From an uncultured cyanobacterium (lineage in GTDB: Bacteria; Cyanobacteriota; Cyanobacteriia; PCC-6307; Cyanobiaceae), in assembly GCA_903917565.1 (NCBI GenBank), contig CAIXBB010000005.1:118797-182796 (forward strand): a stretch of DNA of 64,000 nt, written 5' to 3'. Shown piece after piece: positions 16,723 to 25,607 of the stretch. The notes under the pieces were generated by a model, which was not told the origin of the DNA, ran no database searches, and worked only from the letters and a program-made list of their open reading frames with translations. A program made the translations under genes and the position numbers. The number at the start of each line of letters is the position of its first letter. Position 1 is the stretch's first letter.

Positions 16723-17550
16723 TCAGCAGGGGGTTGTGGTGATGGACTCCTCGATCACCGCGTTGCGCAGCACACCGATGCCTTCGATCTCCACTTCGAC
16801 CGTATCGCCGCTGCGCAGCCAGCGGGGCGGATCGGCCGCCATGCCCACGCCACTGGGGGTGCCGGTGAGGATCACGGTGCCGGCCAGAAGGGTGGTGCTG
16901 GCGCTGAGGAATTCGATGATCTCCGCCACCGGGAAGATCATGTCGGCGGTGCTCGCCGCCTGAACCGTTTCGCCGTTGAGGCGGGTCTGCAGGCCCAGGG
17001 CCTGGGGATCGGGGATCGCCGCGGCGCTGACCAGGCAGGGGCCCAGGGGCGCAAAGCTGTCGAAGCTCTTGCCGCGGCACCACTGGCCGCCGCCGAGGCG
17101 TTGCTGCTTCTGCCAGTCGCGGGCACTGACGTCATTGGCGCAGGCATAGCCCAGCACCACCTCCAGGGCCTCGGAGCGCGGCACGTTGCGGCAGGTGCGG
17201 CCGATCACCACCGCCAGCTCCCCCTCGTAGTCCACCTGGTGACTGGCCAGGGTGGTGGGCAGGGTGATGGGCGCGTCCGGGTGCTGTACCGCCCCCGGCG
17301 ATTTCATGAACAGCACCGGATAGGTGGGGATCGCCGCACCCGTCTCGGAGGCATGGCGGCGGTAGTTCAGACCGATGCAGAGAATGGCCCGGGGCTCCAG
17401 GGGGGCCAGGATCCGCTCCGCCGCGGCCGACTCCCCGGTGGGCAGCAGATCCCCGAACAGGTCGCCGGTCAGACGCTCCAGGCGGCCGTCGGGATGGAGA
17501 CAGGCGTGGTGGATGCCGCCCACGGAATCCAGGTAGCGGACGATCTTCAT
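16723..17550 (-). CDS. Fumarylacetoacetate hydrolase (FAH) family protein
   Basis: A 275-residue FAH-family enzyme. Core motifs are ILCIGLNYRRHASETG, PVLFMKSPGA, the metal ligands in DYEGELAVVIGR, YACANDVSARDWQ, and ILTGTPSGVGM near the C-terminus. Family members hydrolyse, decarboxylate or tautomerise beta-diketo acids (fumarylpyruvate, oxaloacetate). An oxaloacetate decarboxylase or tautomerase role would suit the divergent malic enzyme neighbour, but the sequence does not settle this. ATG 17550 begins the conserved N-terminal MKIVRYLD strand. Confidence 0.9.
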   Translation of the reverse strand: MKIVRYLDSVGGIHHACLHPDGRLERLTGDLFGDLLPTGESAAAERILAPLEPRAILCIGLNYRRHASETGAAIPTYPVLFMKSPGAVQHPDAPITLPTTLASHQVDYEGELAVVIGRTCRNVPRSEALEVVLGYACANDVSARDWQKQQRLGGGQWCRGKSFDSFAPLGPCLVSAAAIPDPQALGLQTRLNGETVQAASTADMIFPVAEIIEFLSASTTLLAGTVILTGTPSGVGMAADPPRWLRSGDTVEVEIEGIGVLRNAVIEESITTTPC

Positions 17551-17679
17551 GGGGGGAATCACAGGGGCCTCAGGCAAGGACCGCAACACGCACGGAGCGG
17601 CCACTCTCGCCCGCAAGCCTTCTCCGTGATCCGGGAAGGCCGTGGATGATGGGGGCGCCAGCGGAACCAGGAGCACGCC

Positions 17680-19434
17680 GTGGTCGCCGAACCCTGTCGC
17701 CAGCGGAGCACGCTCCTCCGGGGCGCCGAGCTGCTGAATGATCCCCTGCTCAACAAGGGCACCGCCTTCAGCCGGACGGAGCGCCGGGCCCTGGGCCTGG
17801 AGTCCCTGCTGCCCTGGCAGGTGGAGAGCATTGAGGCCCAGGTGGAGCGCTGCCGGCTGGCCTTCGGCGCGCTGGGCAGCGACCTGGAGCGGTACGCCTA
17901 CCTCCAGACCCTGAGGGAGCGGAACGTGACCCTCTTCCACCGCTTCCTCGCCGATCACATCGAGCTGGCGATGCCGATCGTCTACACCCCCACTGTGGGG
18001 CAGGCGATCCAGCATTTCAGTCACACCTACCGCAGCCCCAGCCAGGGGATCTACCTGGCGGCGCCGCAGCAGGAGCGGCTCGAGGAGCTGCTGGCCCAGG
18101 CCTGCGGCGGCCCCGGCGGCCACTCCCCTGATCTGCTCCTGGTCACCGACGCCCAGGGGATCCTCGGCATCGGCGACCAGGGCGTGGGGGGCATCCAGAT
18201 CTGCCAGGGGAAGCTGGCCGTCTACACCCTCTGCGCCGGGCTCGATCCGGCCCGGGGCCTGCCGGTGATGCTCGATGTCGGCACCGACAGGCCCGAACTG
18301 CTCGCCGACCCCTGCTACCCGGGCCTGCGGCAGCCCCGGCTGCAGGGGGACGCCTACACCGCCTTCCTCGACCGTTTCATCACGGCGGTGCAGCGGGTGT
18401 GTCCCGGCGCTCTCGTTCACTGGGAGGACTTCGGCGCCTCCCATGCCCGCCCGGTGCTGGAGGCCTACCGGCACCGGGTGCCGAGCTTCAATGACGACAT
18501 CCAGGGGACCAGCAGCGTGGCCGCCGCGGCGATCCTGGCCGGGCTGCGGGGCCTCGGGCGACAGCTGGCCGACCAGCAGATCGTCATCTTCGGGGCGGGC
18601 AGCGCCGGCTGCGGCATCGCCGAGCGGCTCTGGCGCCTGCTGAAGGGCGCAGGGCTCACGGCCGCCGAAGCCGCCGATCGCCTCTGGCTGATCGATCGCG
18701 ACGGGCTGCTCCACGCCGGCACCCCCAGGCTTGCAGACGGCGCACGGCCGTTTGCCAAGTCGCAGGAGCAGCTGGCGAAACGCTTTGGGGCGGCGGCCGG
18801 CGACGGCGCCCACGGCCCGGGCCTGCTGGCCGTGATCGAAGCGGTGCGGCCGGGGGTGCTGATCGGCACCTCCACCGCGGCCGGGGCCTTCGGCCAGGCG
18901 GTGGTGGAGGCGCTCTGCGGTGGCGGCAAGCGGCCGATCGTTCTGCCCCTCTCCAATCCCACCCACCTGGCGGAGATCACCCCTGAAAACCTGCTGCGCT
19001 GGAGCCAGGGCAGGGCCCTGGTGGCCACCGGCAGCCCCTTCCCCCCGGTGGTCTGCACCGGCAGCGCGGGCCAGCCGAACGAGCGGGTGATCGGTCAGTG
19101 CAACAACTGCTTCGTGTTCCCCGGCCTGGGCTATGGGGCCGTGGCGGTGGGCGCCACAGAGGTGAGCGAGGCCATGATCGACGCCAGCATCGAGGCCCTG
19201 GCGCGGGTGATCCCGGCCGCCACCGATCCCGATGCACCCCTGATGCCACCCCTTTCGGCCGCCCAGGCGGTGGCCCGGGCCGTGGCCGAAGCCGTGGCGA
19301 TCGCGGCGGTCCAGGAGGGACTGGCGCGCCATGCCCCCACAGTCGAGGCCGCCAGAAGCCGCCTCGAAACGTCTCGCTGGAGCCCTGTCTATACCGGACT
19401 GCTGGCCAGCGAAGCACCGCAGGCCGTTCCCTGA
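17680..19434 (+). CDS. NAD(P)-dependent malic enzyme
   Basis: A 584-residue malic enzyme, which decarboxylates malate to pyruvate. Motifs are MPIVYTPTVGQA, the metal/substrate motif FNDDIQGT (about residue 270), the Rossmann nucleotide loop IFGAGSAGCGIA, and LPLSNPTHLAE. The eukaryotic-type long form and length are consistent with the cyanobacterial enzyme. Cofactor preference (NAD or NADP) cannot be read reliably. It starts at GTG 17680 and shares a short upstream region with the divergent FAH-family gene. Pyruvate from this enzyme could feed the PFOR encoded at 32-36 kb, an inferred link. Confidence 0.95.
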   Translation: MVAEPCRQRSTLLRGAELLNDPLLNKGTAFSRTERRALGLESLLPWQVESIEAQVERCRLAFGALGSDLERYAYLQTLRERNVTLFHRFLADHIELAMPIVYTPTVGQAIQHFSHTYRSPSQGIYLAAPQQERLEELLAQACGGPGGHSPDLLLVTDAQGILGIGDQGVGGIQICQGKLAVYTLCAGLDPARGLPVMLDVGTDRPELLADPCYPGLRQPRLQGDAYTAFLDRFITAVQRVCPGALVHWEDFGASHARPVLEAYRHRVPSFNDDIQGTSSVAAAAILAGLRGLGRQLADQQIVIFGAGSAGCGIAERLWRLLKGAGLTAAEAADRLWLIDRDGLLHAGTPRLADGARPFAKSQEQLAKRFGAAAGDGAHGPGLLAVIEAVRPGVLIGTSTAAGAFGQAVVEALCGGGKRPIVLPLSNPTHLAEITPENLLRWSQGRALVATGSPFPPVVCTGSAGQPNERVIGQCNNCFVFPGLGYGAVAVGATEVSEAMIDASIEALARVIPAATDPDAPLMPPLSAAQAVARAVAEAVAIAAVQEGLARHAPTVEAARSRLETSRWSPVYTGLLASEAPQAVP

Positions 19435-19546
19435 CCCCCTGCCAGGTCTGGGCCTCCGGAAGCGGTGGCATCAATAAGAGCTGTGTCGCCCGCTCGCACT
19501 GGCGACGCCCCTCGCCCTAGCACCTTGGGCACTCCCCCCCCATGCG

Positions 19547-21106
19547 ATGGGCTTCTTCGTCCAGCTCACCGACGCCATCGCCGCCCGTCAGTCGCTCCTG
19601 GTCACCGGCCTTGATCCCAATCCGGAGATGCTGCAGGCCTGGGCCCACCGCCGCGGCATGGGGGGCCGCTCGTTTCTCTCCCAGGCTCGCCACTGGATCA
19701 AGGCGGTGGTGGAGGCCACCGCCGACCACGTCTGCGCCTACAAGCCCAGCCTGGGCTTCTACCAGGCCCTTGGCCCCGTCGGGCTGGAACTGCTGCGCGA
19801 GGTGCGGGAACTGGTGCCCCTCGACATCCCCCTGATCATCGATGCCAAGCACGGGGACCTGAACAGCTCCTCGGCCCTGGCCCATTACCTGTTCCGCGAA
19901 CTCGGCGCCGATGGCGTCACCCTCTCGCCCCTGGCCGGCCAGGACATCGCCGCCCCGTTCCTGCTGTATCCCGAAAAGGCGGTGGTGATCACCTGCCACA
20001 GCTCGAATGCCGCCGCCAGGGTCCTCCAGCACCACCCCGACGAGGACAACCCCCTCTACCTGCGCATCGTGCGGGAAAGCCAGCTCTGGGCCACCCCCGA
20101 CCAGCTGCTGCTGGAGGTGGGCACCAGTGACCCCGCCATCCTGGCCAGGGTGCGCCAGGAGGCGCCGGAGCGCTTCCTGATCCTGCGCAGCCTCTGGGGC
20201 GAGGAGGACCGGCTTGATGCCCTGCTGGAAGCGGGGCTCAGCCCGACCGCCGACGGCCTGTTGATACCCCTGCCCCAGAACCTGCTGGTGGAGGATGACA
20301 TTGCTGAGCGGTCGGCGACCCTCAAGCGACGCATCAGCGAGCGGCGGGACCGCTGGCTGGAAGGGCGGTCGCGGGACCAGAGCGACGTCTGCAGTCTGTG
20401 GCTGCCGGATCGCCAACAGGACAGCACGGCGACAGCCGGCACCCCACCGGACGCCGATGGCACCGAAGACCCTTTGGCCAGCCTGATCCTCGACCTGTTC
20501 GACATCGGCTGCCTGCTGTTCGGCGACTATGTGCAGGCCTCCGGGGCCGTCTTCAACTACTACGTGGATCTGCGCCAGATCATCTCCGATCCCAACCTCT
20601 TCCACCGGGTGCTGCACGCCTACGCCGGCCAGCTCGGTGAGCTGGTCTTCGACCGCATCGCCGGCATTCCCTACGGCTCCCTTCCCACCGCCACCGGGCT
20701 GTCGCTGCAGCTGCACAAGCCCCTCCTCTACCCCCGCAAGGAGGTGAAGGCCCACGGGGCCCGCCGCCTGATCGAAGGGGACTTCGAGGAGGGCGACCGG
20801 GTGGTGGTGGTGGACGACATCCTCATCACCGGCAGCAGCGTGCTGGAGGGCATCGCCAAACTGGAAAGCTCCGGTCTGGAGGTAGAGGACGTGGTGGTGT
20901 TCATCGACCACGGCGGCCAGGCGGACACCAGCGCCCGCCAGCGGCTCGCCAAGCAGGGCTACCGCTGCCATGCCGTTCTCGACATTCCGCACATCACGGG
21001 GGTGCTCCACGCGGCCGGGCGGCTCAGCGATGGGCAGGCCGCCACCCTTGGCCACACCCCTCCCGAGCGGGCCTTGGGCGTCGAGGGGATACTGGCCAGC
21101 TCGTAG
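19547..21106 (+). CDS. pyrF-pyrE: Bifunctional orotidine-5'-phosphate decarboxylase / orotate phosphoribosyltransferase
   Basis: A 519-residue fusion carrying the last two steps of UMP synthesis in reverse domain order: a type-2 OMP decarboxylase (about residues 1-270; TGLDPNPEML, IIDAKHGDLNSSS, GVTLSPLAGQDIA) followed by an orotate phosphoribosyltransferase (about 300-515) with the PRPP loop VVVVDDILITGSS near residue 420. UMP synthase in eukaryotes has the opposite order (PyrE-PyrF), so this is an independent fusion, known in cyanobacteria. The region between the domains (about 275-300) is Arg-rich and variable. Confidence 0.94.
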   Translation: MGFFVQLTDAIAARQSLLVTGLDPNPEMLQAWAHRRGMGGRSFLSQARHWIKAVVEATADHVCAYKPSLGFYQALGPVGLELLREVRELVPLDIPLIIDAKHGDLNSSSALAHYLFRELGADGVTLSPLAGQDIAAPFLLYPEKAVVITCHSSNAAARVLQHHPDEDNPLYLRIVRESQLWATPDQLLLEVGTSDPAILARVRQEAPERFLILRSLWGEEDRLDALLEAGLSPTADGLLIPLPQNLLVEDDIAERSATLKRRISERRDRWLEGRSRDQSDVCSLWLPDRQQDSTATAGTPPDADGTEDPLASLILDLFDIGCLLFGDYVQASGAVFNYYVDLRQIISDPNLFHRVLHAYAGQLGELVFDRIAGIPYGSLPTATGLSLQLHKPLLYPRKEVKAHGARRLIEGDFEEGDRVVVVDDILITGSSVLEGIAKLESSGLEVEDVVVFIDHGGQADTSARQRLAKQGYRCHAVLDIPHITGVLHAAGRLSDGQAATLGHTPPERALGVEGILASS

Positions 21107-21149
21107 AATGGACTGGCGCCCCTGAAAAACCCGGGTGCCCCCTTCAGCC

Positions 21150-21371
21150 ATGCCCCAGGTCCAGGGTCAGCCCCCCACGATCGGCGAGCTTGAGGCGAAG
21201 TACTCCCTGTATTGCAAGGCGATGCGGCTGCTGCTGAAGGAGGGCCGCACCATGGAGGCGATTCAGCGGACGGTCTGCTGGAGCCGACTGGAGCAGCTCC
21301 ACATCTGCCTTCCCAGCCGCTACAAATCCCCCGACTACCTCTACGCCGTGCTGAAACGCGACCTGCGCTGA
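21150..21371 (+). CDS. Conserved small cyanobacterial protein of unknown function
   Basis: About 73 residues, basic and helical: ELEAKYSLYCKAMRLLLKEG, then AIQRTVCWSRLEQLHICLPS and a tail PDYLYAVLKRDL. It has three cysteines but no metal-binding spacing and no membrane segment. I do not recognise a family with known function. ATG 21150 is favoured over an in-frame start five codons upstream. It sits 70 bases before the RND pump on the same strand, so it may share a transcript with it or be the tail of the pyrF-pyrE operon. Confidence 0.75.
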   Translation: MPQVQGQPPTIGELEAKYSLYCKAMRLLLKEGRTMEAIQRTVCWSRLEQLHICLPSRYKSPDYLYAVLKRDLR

Positions 21372-21440
21372 TCGCAGCCCGCCCGTAACACCTGCCAGGA
21401 TCACCGGGCGAGAAGGGTCGGTGCCCACCAAGGCGATTCC

Positions 21441-24400
21441 GTGAAGTCGATCTCCGACCCCTTCCTGCGCAGGCCGGTGCTGACGCTGGTCGTCAGCCTG
21501 CTGATCCTGCTGGGGGGGCTGGTGAGCCTGCCGGTGCTGCAGGTGGAGAACCTGCCGCCGATCGCGCCGGGGCGGGTCACCGTGCGGGCCAGCTACCCCG
21601 GGGCCGGACCGGAGGTGGTGGAGCAGGGCGTCACCGCCCTGCTGGAAAAACAGTTCAACGGCCTGGAACGCCTCGACACGATCCGTTCCACGAGCTCCGC
21701 CAACGGCAGCACGATCACCCTGGGGTTCGAGGGCGGCAACCCGGAGCTCAACCAGATCAACACCCAGAACGAAGCCACCGTGGTGGCCCGTCAGCTCCCG
21801 GCGCCGGTGGCCCGATTCGGGGTGCAGGTGCGCCGCAGCTCCGATGATCTGCTGATGGTGCTGAGCTTCAGCGCCAGCCGCGGCACCTATTCCGACACCT
21901 TTCTCACCGGCTGGGTGGATCAGGTGGTGCGCGACCGGCTTCGCCGGGTCGCCGGTGTGGGGGATGTCAATCTCTTCGGCGGCAGCAGCCTGGCCTTCCG
22001 GCTGTGGCTGGATCCCGATCGGCTCCAGGCCCGCAACCTCACGATCGCCGAGGTGCGGCAGGCCCTGCAGCAGCAGAACGTCCTGGCGGCCCTGGGGCAG
22101 ACCGGTGAAGCCCCCGTTCCGCCAAGCCAGATGGCCACCCTGCCCCTGCGGATGGAAGGCCGCCTGCGCTCGCCCCAGGAGTTCGAGCAACTGGTGGTGG
22201 CCCGCACCGGCGACGGCGGGGTCACCCTGCTGAAGGACGTCGGGCGGGTGGAGCTCGGCAGCGAGACCTACGACACCATCGCCACCAACCTGGCCGGTGA
22301 CACGGCCGTGTCGATGGGGATCTATCAGCGTGATGGCAGCAATGCCCTTGAAGTGCGGCAGGGCGTGGAGGAGGCGCTGGACGCCCTGGCCCCACGTTTT
22401 CCGCCCGGGGTGGCCATGGAGGTGATCGTGGATGAGGCCGAGAACGTGCGCGCCAGCATCGATGGCGCCGTGGAGGCCCTGCGGGACGCGGTGCTGCTGG
22501 TGTTCCTGGTGCTGCTGCTGGGCCTGGGCAACAGCCGCCTGGCCCTGATCACCGCCGGCGCCGTGCCGGTGGCCCTGATCGGCTCGTTCAGCGTGCTCAA
22601 ACTCACCGGCAGCTCGATCAACACCCTCACCCTGTTCGGCATGGTGCTGGCCTCCGGGCTGGTGGTGGATGACGCGATCGTGGTGAGTGAGGACATCGGT
22701 CGACGGATCGAGAACGGTCGTCCCCCGGTGCTTGCGGCACGCGAAGCGATGGCGGAACTGGGCAGTGCCGTGGTGGCCACCTCCGTGGTGCTGGTCGTGG
22801 TGTTCCTGCCGGTGCTGACCATGGAAGGAAGCGTGGGCCGGCTGTACGCCCCGATCGCCATCGCCATCAGCAGCGCGGTGGTCTTCTCCACCATCAATGC
22901 CCTCAGCTTCACCCCGGTGGCGGCCAGCCGCCTGCTCCACGCCGAGCGGCGGGAACCGGCCTGGCTGCGGCGCTGGATCGATCCTCCCCGACGGGCCCTC
23001 GAAGCCATCGAAGCCCCCTACGGCCGCCTGCTGGACGGGGTGCTGGCCAAGCGCCGGCTGGTGGTGGCCCTGCTGCTGGTGGGTCTCCTGCTGACGGCGT
23101 TCAGCCTGCAGCGCTTCCCCACCGCCTTCATCCCCCAGGAGGACACCGGCCAGCTGCGCGGGGTGGTGATCCTGCCGGAGGGGACGGCCCTCCCCCAGAC
23201 CCAGAAGGTGCTGGAGGAGGTGCGGCGCCTCGCCTCCAAGGAACCGGCGATCAGAAGCGCCAACTTCTACGCGGGCCGCTCCTTCGGTGACAGCAGCCCC
23301 AACAAGGGGCAGTTCTTCCTGCGGCTGCGGCCCATCCGGGAGCGCCCCGAGGCCGATCAGACCAGCGTGGCCGTGGCGGAACGGATGAACGCTCGCCTGA
23401 TCAAAGGCATCCGCACCGCCGTGGTGCAGCTCAGTGAGGCCCCGAGCGTGCGCGGCTTCAGCAGCGAAGGGGGGCTGGAACTGGAACTGCTCGACACCAG
23501 CGGCGGGCTGCTCAGCCTGGCGGCCTTCGAGCAGGAGGCCCGGTCCTTCATCGCCGACGCCCAGGCCAGCGAGATCCAGGGCAGGCCAGCCTTCCAACGG
23601 GTGTCCACCCGATTCACCGCCGGGGCCCCCCAGCTGACCCTGCTGCCGGATCGCCTGCGCATGGCCTCCCTGGGGGTGGATCTGGCGACCGTGGTCGACA
23701 CCCTGGGGGCCAGTTTCGGCAGCGATTACGTCAACGACACCTTCGAGGGTGACCAGGTCCGCAAGGTGATCGTGCAACTCGACGGCCTCTCCCGCACCGG
23801 TACGGAGGACGTGCTGGCCCTCCAGGTGCGCAACCGGGAGGGCCGGCTGATCCCATTGGCCGAGGTGGTGCAGGTGAAGCAGGGTGCCGGCCCGACCACC
23901 ATCAACCACACCCGCCTGGTGCGCTCGATCAGCGTCCGGGCCCTGCCGCGCCGCGGGGTCAGCAGCGGCCAGGCGATGGCCCTGCTTGAGCAGGTGCATC
24001 GCAGCCGCGACTCGGGCGCCGTCGATCTGGAATGGGCCGGGCTGGCCCGCGAAGAAGCCCGCGCCAGTGGCGGCAACGTGCGCGTCTTCGCCCTCGGGGT
24101 CCTGGTGATGGGTCTGGTGCTGGCGGCCCTGTACGAGAACTTCATCGACCCGCTGATCATCCTGGTCACCGTGCCGCTGGCCATGCTCGGGGCCGTGATG
24201 GGGCTGAGCCTGCGGGGCCTGCCCCTGGATGTCTATGGGCAGATGGGGCTGCTGGTGCTCTCCAGCCTGGCGGCCAAGAACGGCATCCTGATCGTGGAGT
24301 TCGCCAACCAGCGTCTCCGGGCGGGCCTCCCGCTGGAGGAGGCGATCCACGGGGCCGCCGTCGCCCGTCTGCGGCCGATCCTGCTGACGGTGATCTCGTC

Positions 24401-24611
24401 CCTGGCGGGCTGCATCCCGCTGCTGTTCCCCTTCGGGGCGGGAGCAGCGAGCCGTCTCAGCATCGGCACGGTGGTGTTCAGTGGCCAGCTTGTCTCCACA
24501 GCGCTCAGCCTGGCGGTGGTGCCCGCTGTCTACAGGATCGTCAAGGGCTGGGAGCTGCACTGGCGGGACGGGGGGCAGCCGCTGCAGCCCGCCGGTGACG
24601 ATGGGCTCTAG
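21441..24611 (+). CDS. RND-family efflux pump inner-membrane protein (HAE1/AcrB-like)
   Basis: A 1056-residue proton-driven efflux pump with 12 membrane segments and two large periplasmic loops. The helix-4 proton-relay aspartates appear in GMVLASGLVVDDAIVVSED, and internal symmetry is shown by KNGILIVEFANQ in the second half. The start is GTG 21441, preceded by AAGG seven bases upstream. HAE1 pumps normally act with a periplasmic adaptor and TolC; neither is adjacent, so the partners must lie elsewhere. The substrate range is unknown. The stop codon lies in a CTAG that also contains the stop of the convergent TraB gene. Confidence 0.93.
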   Translation: MKSISDPFLRRPVLTLVVSLLILLGGLVSLPVLQVENLPPIAPGRVTVRASYPGAGPEVVEQGVTALLEKQFNGLERLDTIRSTSSANGSTITLGFEGGNPELNQINTQNEATVVARQLPAPVARFGVQVRRSSDDLLMVLSFSASRGTYSDTFLTGWVDQVVRDRLRRVAGVGDVNLFGGSSLAFRLWLDPDRLQARNLTIAEVRQALQQQNVLAALGQTGEAPVPPSQMATLPLRMEGRLRSPQEFEQLVVARTGDGGVTLLKDVGRVELGSETYDTIATNLAGDTAVSMGIYQRDGSNALEVRQGVEEALDALAPRFPPGVAMEVIVDEAENVRASIDGAVEALRDAVLLVFLVLLLGLGNSRLALITAGAVPVALIGSFSVLKLTGSSINTLTLFGMVLASGLVVDDAIVVSEDIGRRIENGRPPVLAAREAMAELGSAVVATSVVLVVVFLPVLTMEGSVGRLYAPIAIAISSAVVFSTINALSFTPVAASRLLHAERREPAWLRRWIDPPRRALEAIEAPYGRLLDGVLAKRRLVVALLLVGLLLTAFSLQRFPTAFIPQEDTGQLRGVVILPEGTALPQTQKVLEEVRRLASKEPAIRSANFYAGRSFGDSSPNKGQFFLRLRPIRERPEADQTSVAVAERMNARLIKGIRTAVVQLSEAPSVRGFSSEGGLELELLDTSGGLLSLAAFEQEARSFIADAQASEIQGRPAFQRVSTRFTAGAPQLTLLPDRLRMASLGVDLATVVDTLGASFGSDYVNDTFEGDQVRKVIVQLDGLSRTGTEDVLALQVRNREGRLIPLAEVVQVKQGAGPTTINHTRLVRSISVRALPRRGVSSGQAMALLEQVHRSRDSGAVDLEWAGLAREEARASGGNVRVFALGVLVMGLVLAALYENFIDPLIILVTVPLAMLGAVMGLSLRGLPLDVYGQMGLLVLSSLAAKNGILIVEFANQRLRAGLPLEEAIHGAAVARLRPILLTVISSLAGCIPLLFPFGAGAASRLSIGTVVFSGQLVSTALSLAVVPAVYRIVKGWELHWRDGGQPLQPAGDDGL

Positions 24612-25525
24612 GGATCGGGCCGCCAGGCCCCAGACACGAATCGCTCCGGCTTCAACCCCTGCTTCCTGAGCAGGGCGATCAGCCCCTGCTCCCCCAGCAG
24701 GTGCATCAGCCCCACCACCACCAGCGTGTCGTCAGGGCGACGCAGAAACTCCTTCACCCGAGCCACCCAGGCCGCGTTGCGTCGGACCACCAGCCGCTGG
24801 TACAGATCGGGGCGCTGGCGGTAGTCCCCGAGCAGGAGTGCATCGAGTCGGGAAAGGTCGCCGGCCCGCCAGGCGCCTTCGAGGGCGTCGAGCCGGGGCC
24901 CGAGGCCGTCCAGTTCCTTCAGGGTGACCTCCACCAGTTCCAGCTGATCCGCCCGGGGCAGACCGTCGAGCAGCTCGAGCTGCTGGGCCGGCGTCTCCAG
25001 ACCGTCGATGGGCTTGCGGTCGGCGGCGGCCCTGGCCTGGAGCTGGCCCTCCACGCCGCTGTCCGGTGAATAGCCCCGCTGCAGGAACTCGGTGGAGGCC
25101 AGCAGCAGGGCCACCGCCCAGGGCTCGAAGTGATCGATCGCCGCCTCCGGCAGCCCCAGGTCCGCCAGCCTCGGTTGGAGGGCCCTCCAGGACGCCGCCG
25201 TCAGGGTGTCGCGCAGGGAGCGGCCCTGGGGATCGATGGCCCGCCCCATCAGCTCGCCGGCCAGGGAGTCCGGGCTAATGGCGTCCATGTCGAGCTCCAT
25301 CACCAACCGCTCCGCCTCGCCATAGGCCTGGCCATAGGACGGGGGCAGGGCCGCCCGGTCGCGGCGCAGCTGGTGCAGGGAACCGGCGAGGTACACCGTG
25401 CCCGCGCCATCGCGCAGCCGCCAGAGGGTGCCCACATCCGCCGCCCCCGCCGGAAGGGCCAGCAGCAGCAGGCCCACCAGGGTCAGGGAGCGGCGCAGCG
25501 CCATCGCGGGCATGGGCTGCGACAT
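24608..25525 (-). CDS. TraB/GumN-family protein, secreted
   Basis: About 305 residues with an N-terminal signal (MALRRSLTLVGLLLLALPAG...). TraB/GumN signatures are VYLAGSLHQLRRD, YSPDSGVEGQL and the C-terminal VVVGLMHLLGEQGLIALL. Members are erythromycin-esterase/Tiki-like folds, some acting as metal-dependent proteases, and many are of unknown role in bacteria. The GxxH and VGxxH histidines expected for a metal site are present. ATG 25525 is used because two TTG codons precede it. Confidence 0.88.
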   Translation of the reverse strand: MSQPMPAMALRRSLTLVGLLLLALPAGAADVGTLWRLRDGAGTVYLAGSLHQLRRDRAALPPSYGQAYGEAERLVMELDMDAISPDSLAGELMGRAIDPQGRSLRDTLTAASWRALQPRLADLGLPEAAIDHFEPWAVALLLASTEFLQRGYSPDSGVEGQLQARAAADRKPIDGLETPAQQLELLDGLPRADQLELVEVTLKELDGLGPRLDALEGAWRAGDLSRLDALLLGDYRQRPDLYQRLVVRRNAAWVARVKEFLRRPDDTLVVVGLMHLLGEQGLIALLRKQGLKPERFVSGAWRPDP

Positions 25526-25607
25526 CAACAACCTGCCCGGACGCTAGCGACAGCACTTCGCCTGTCCGCAGGGTGGCCATGCTGATCTTGGCCTCTGCTG
25601 CCGATCC

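Noticed and set aside
17550..19332. Extended minus-strand frame continuing the FAH gene upstream
   Set aside because: The conserved enzyme begins at ATG 17550; everything upstream is antisense to malic enzyme and has no homology pattern.
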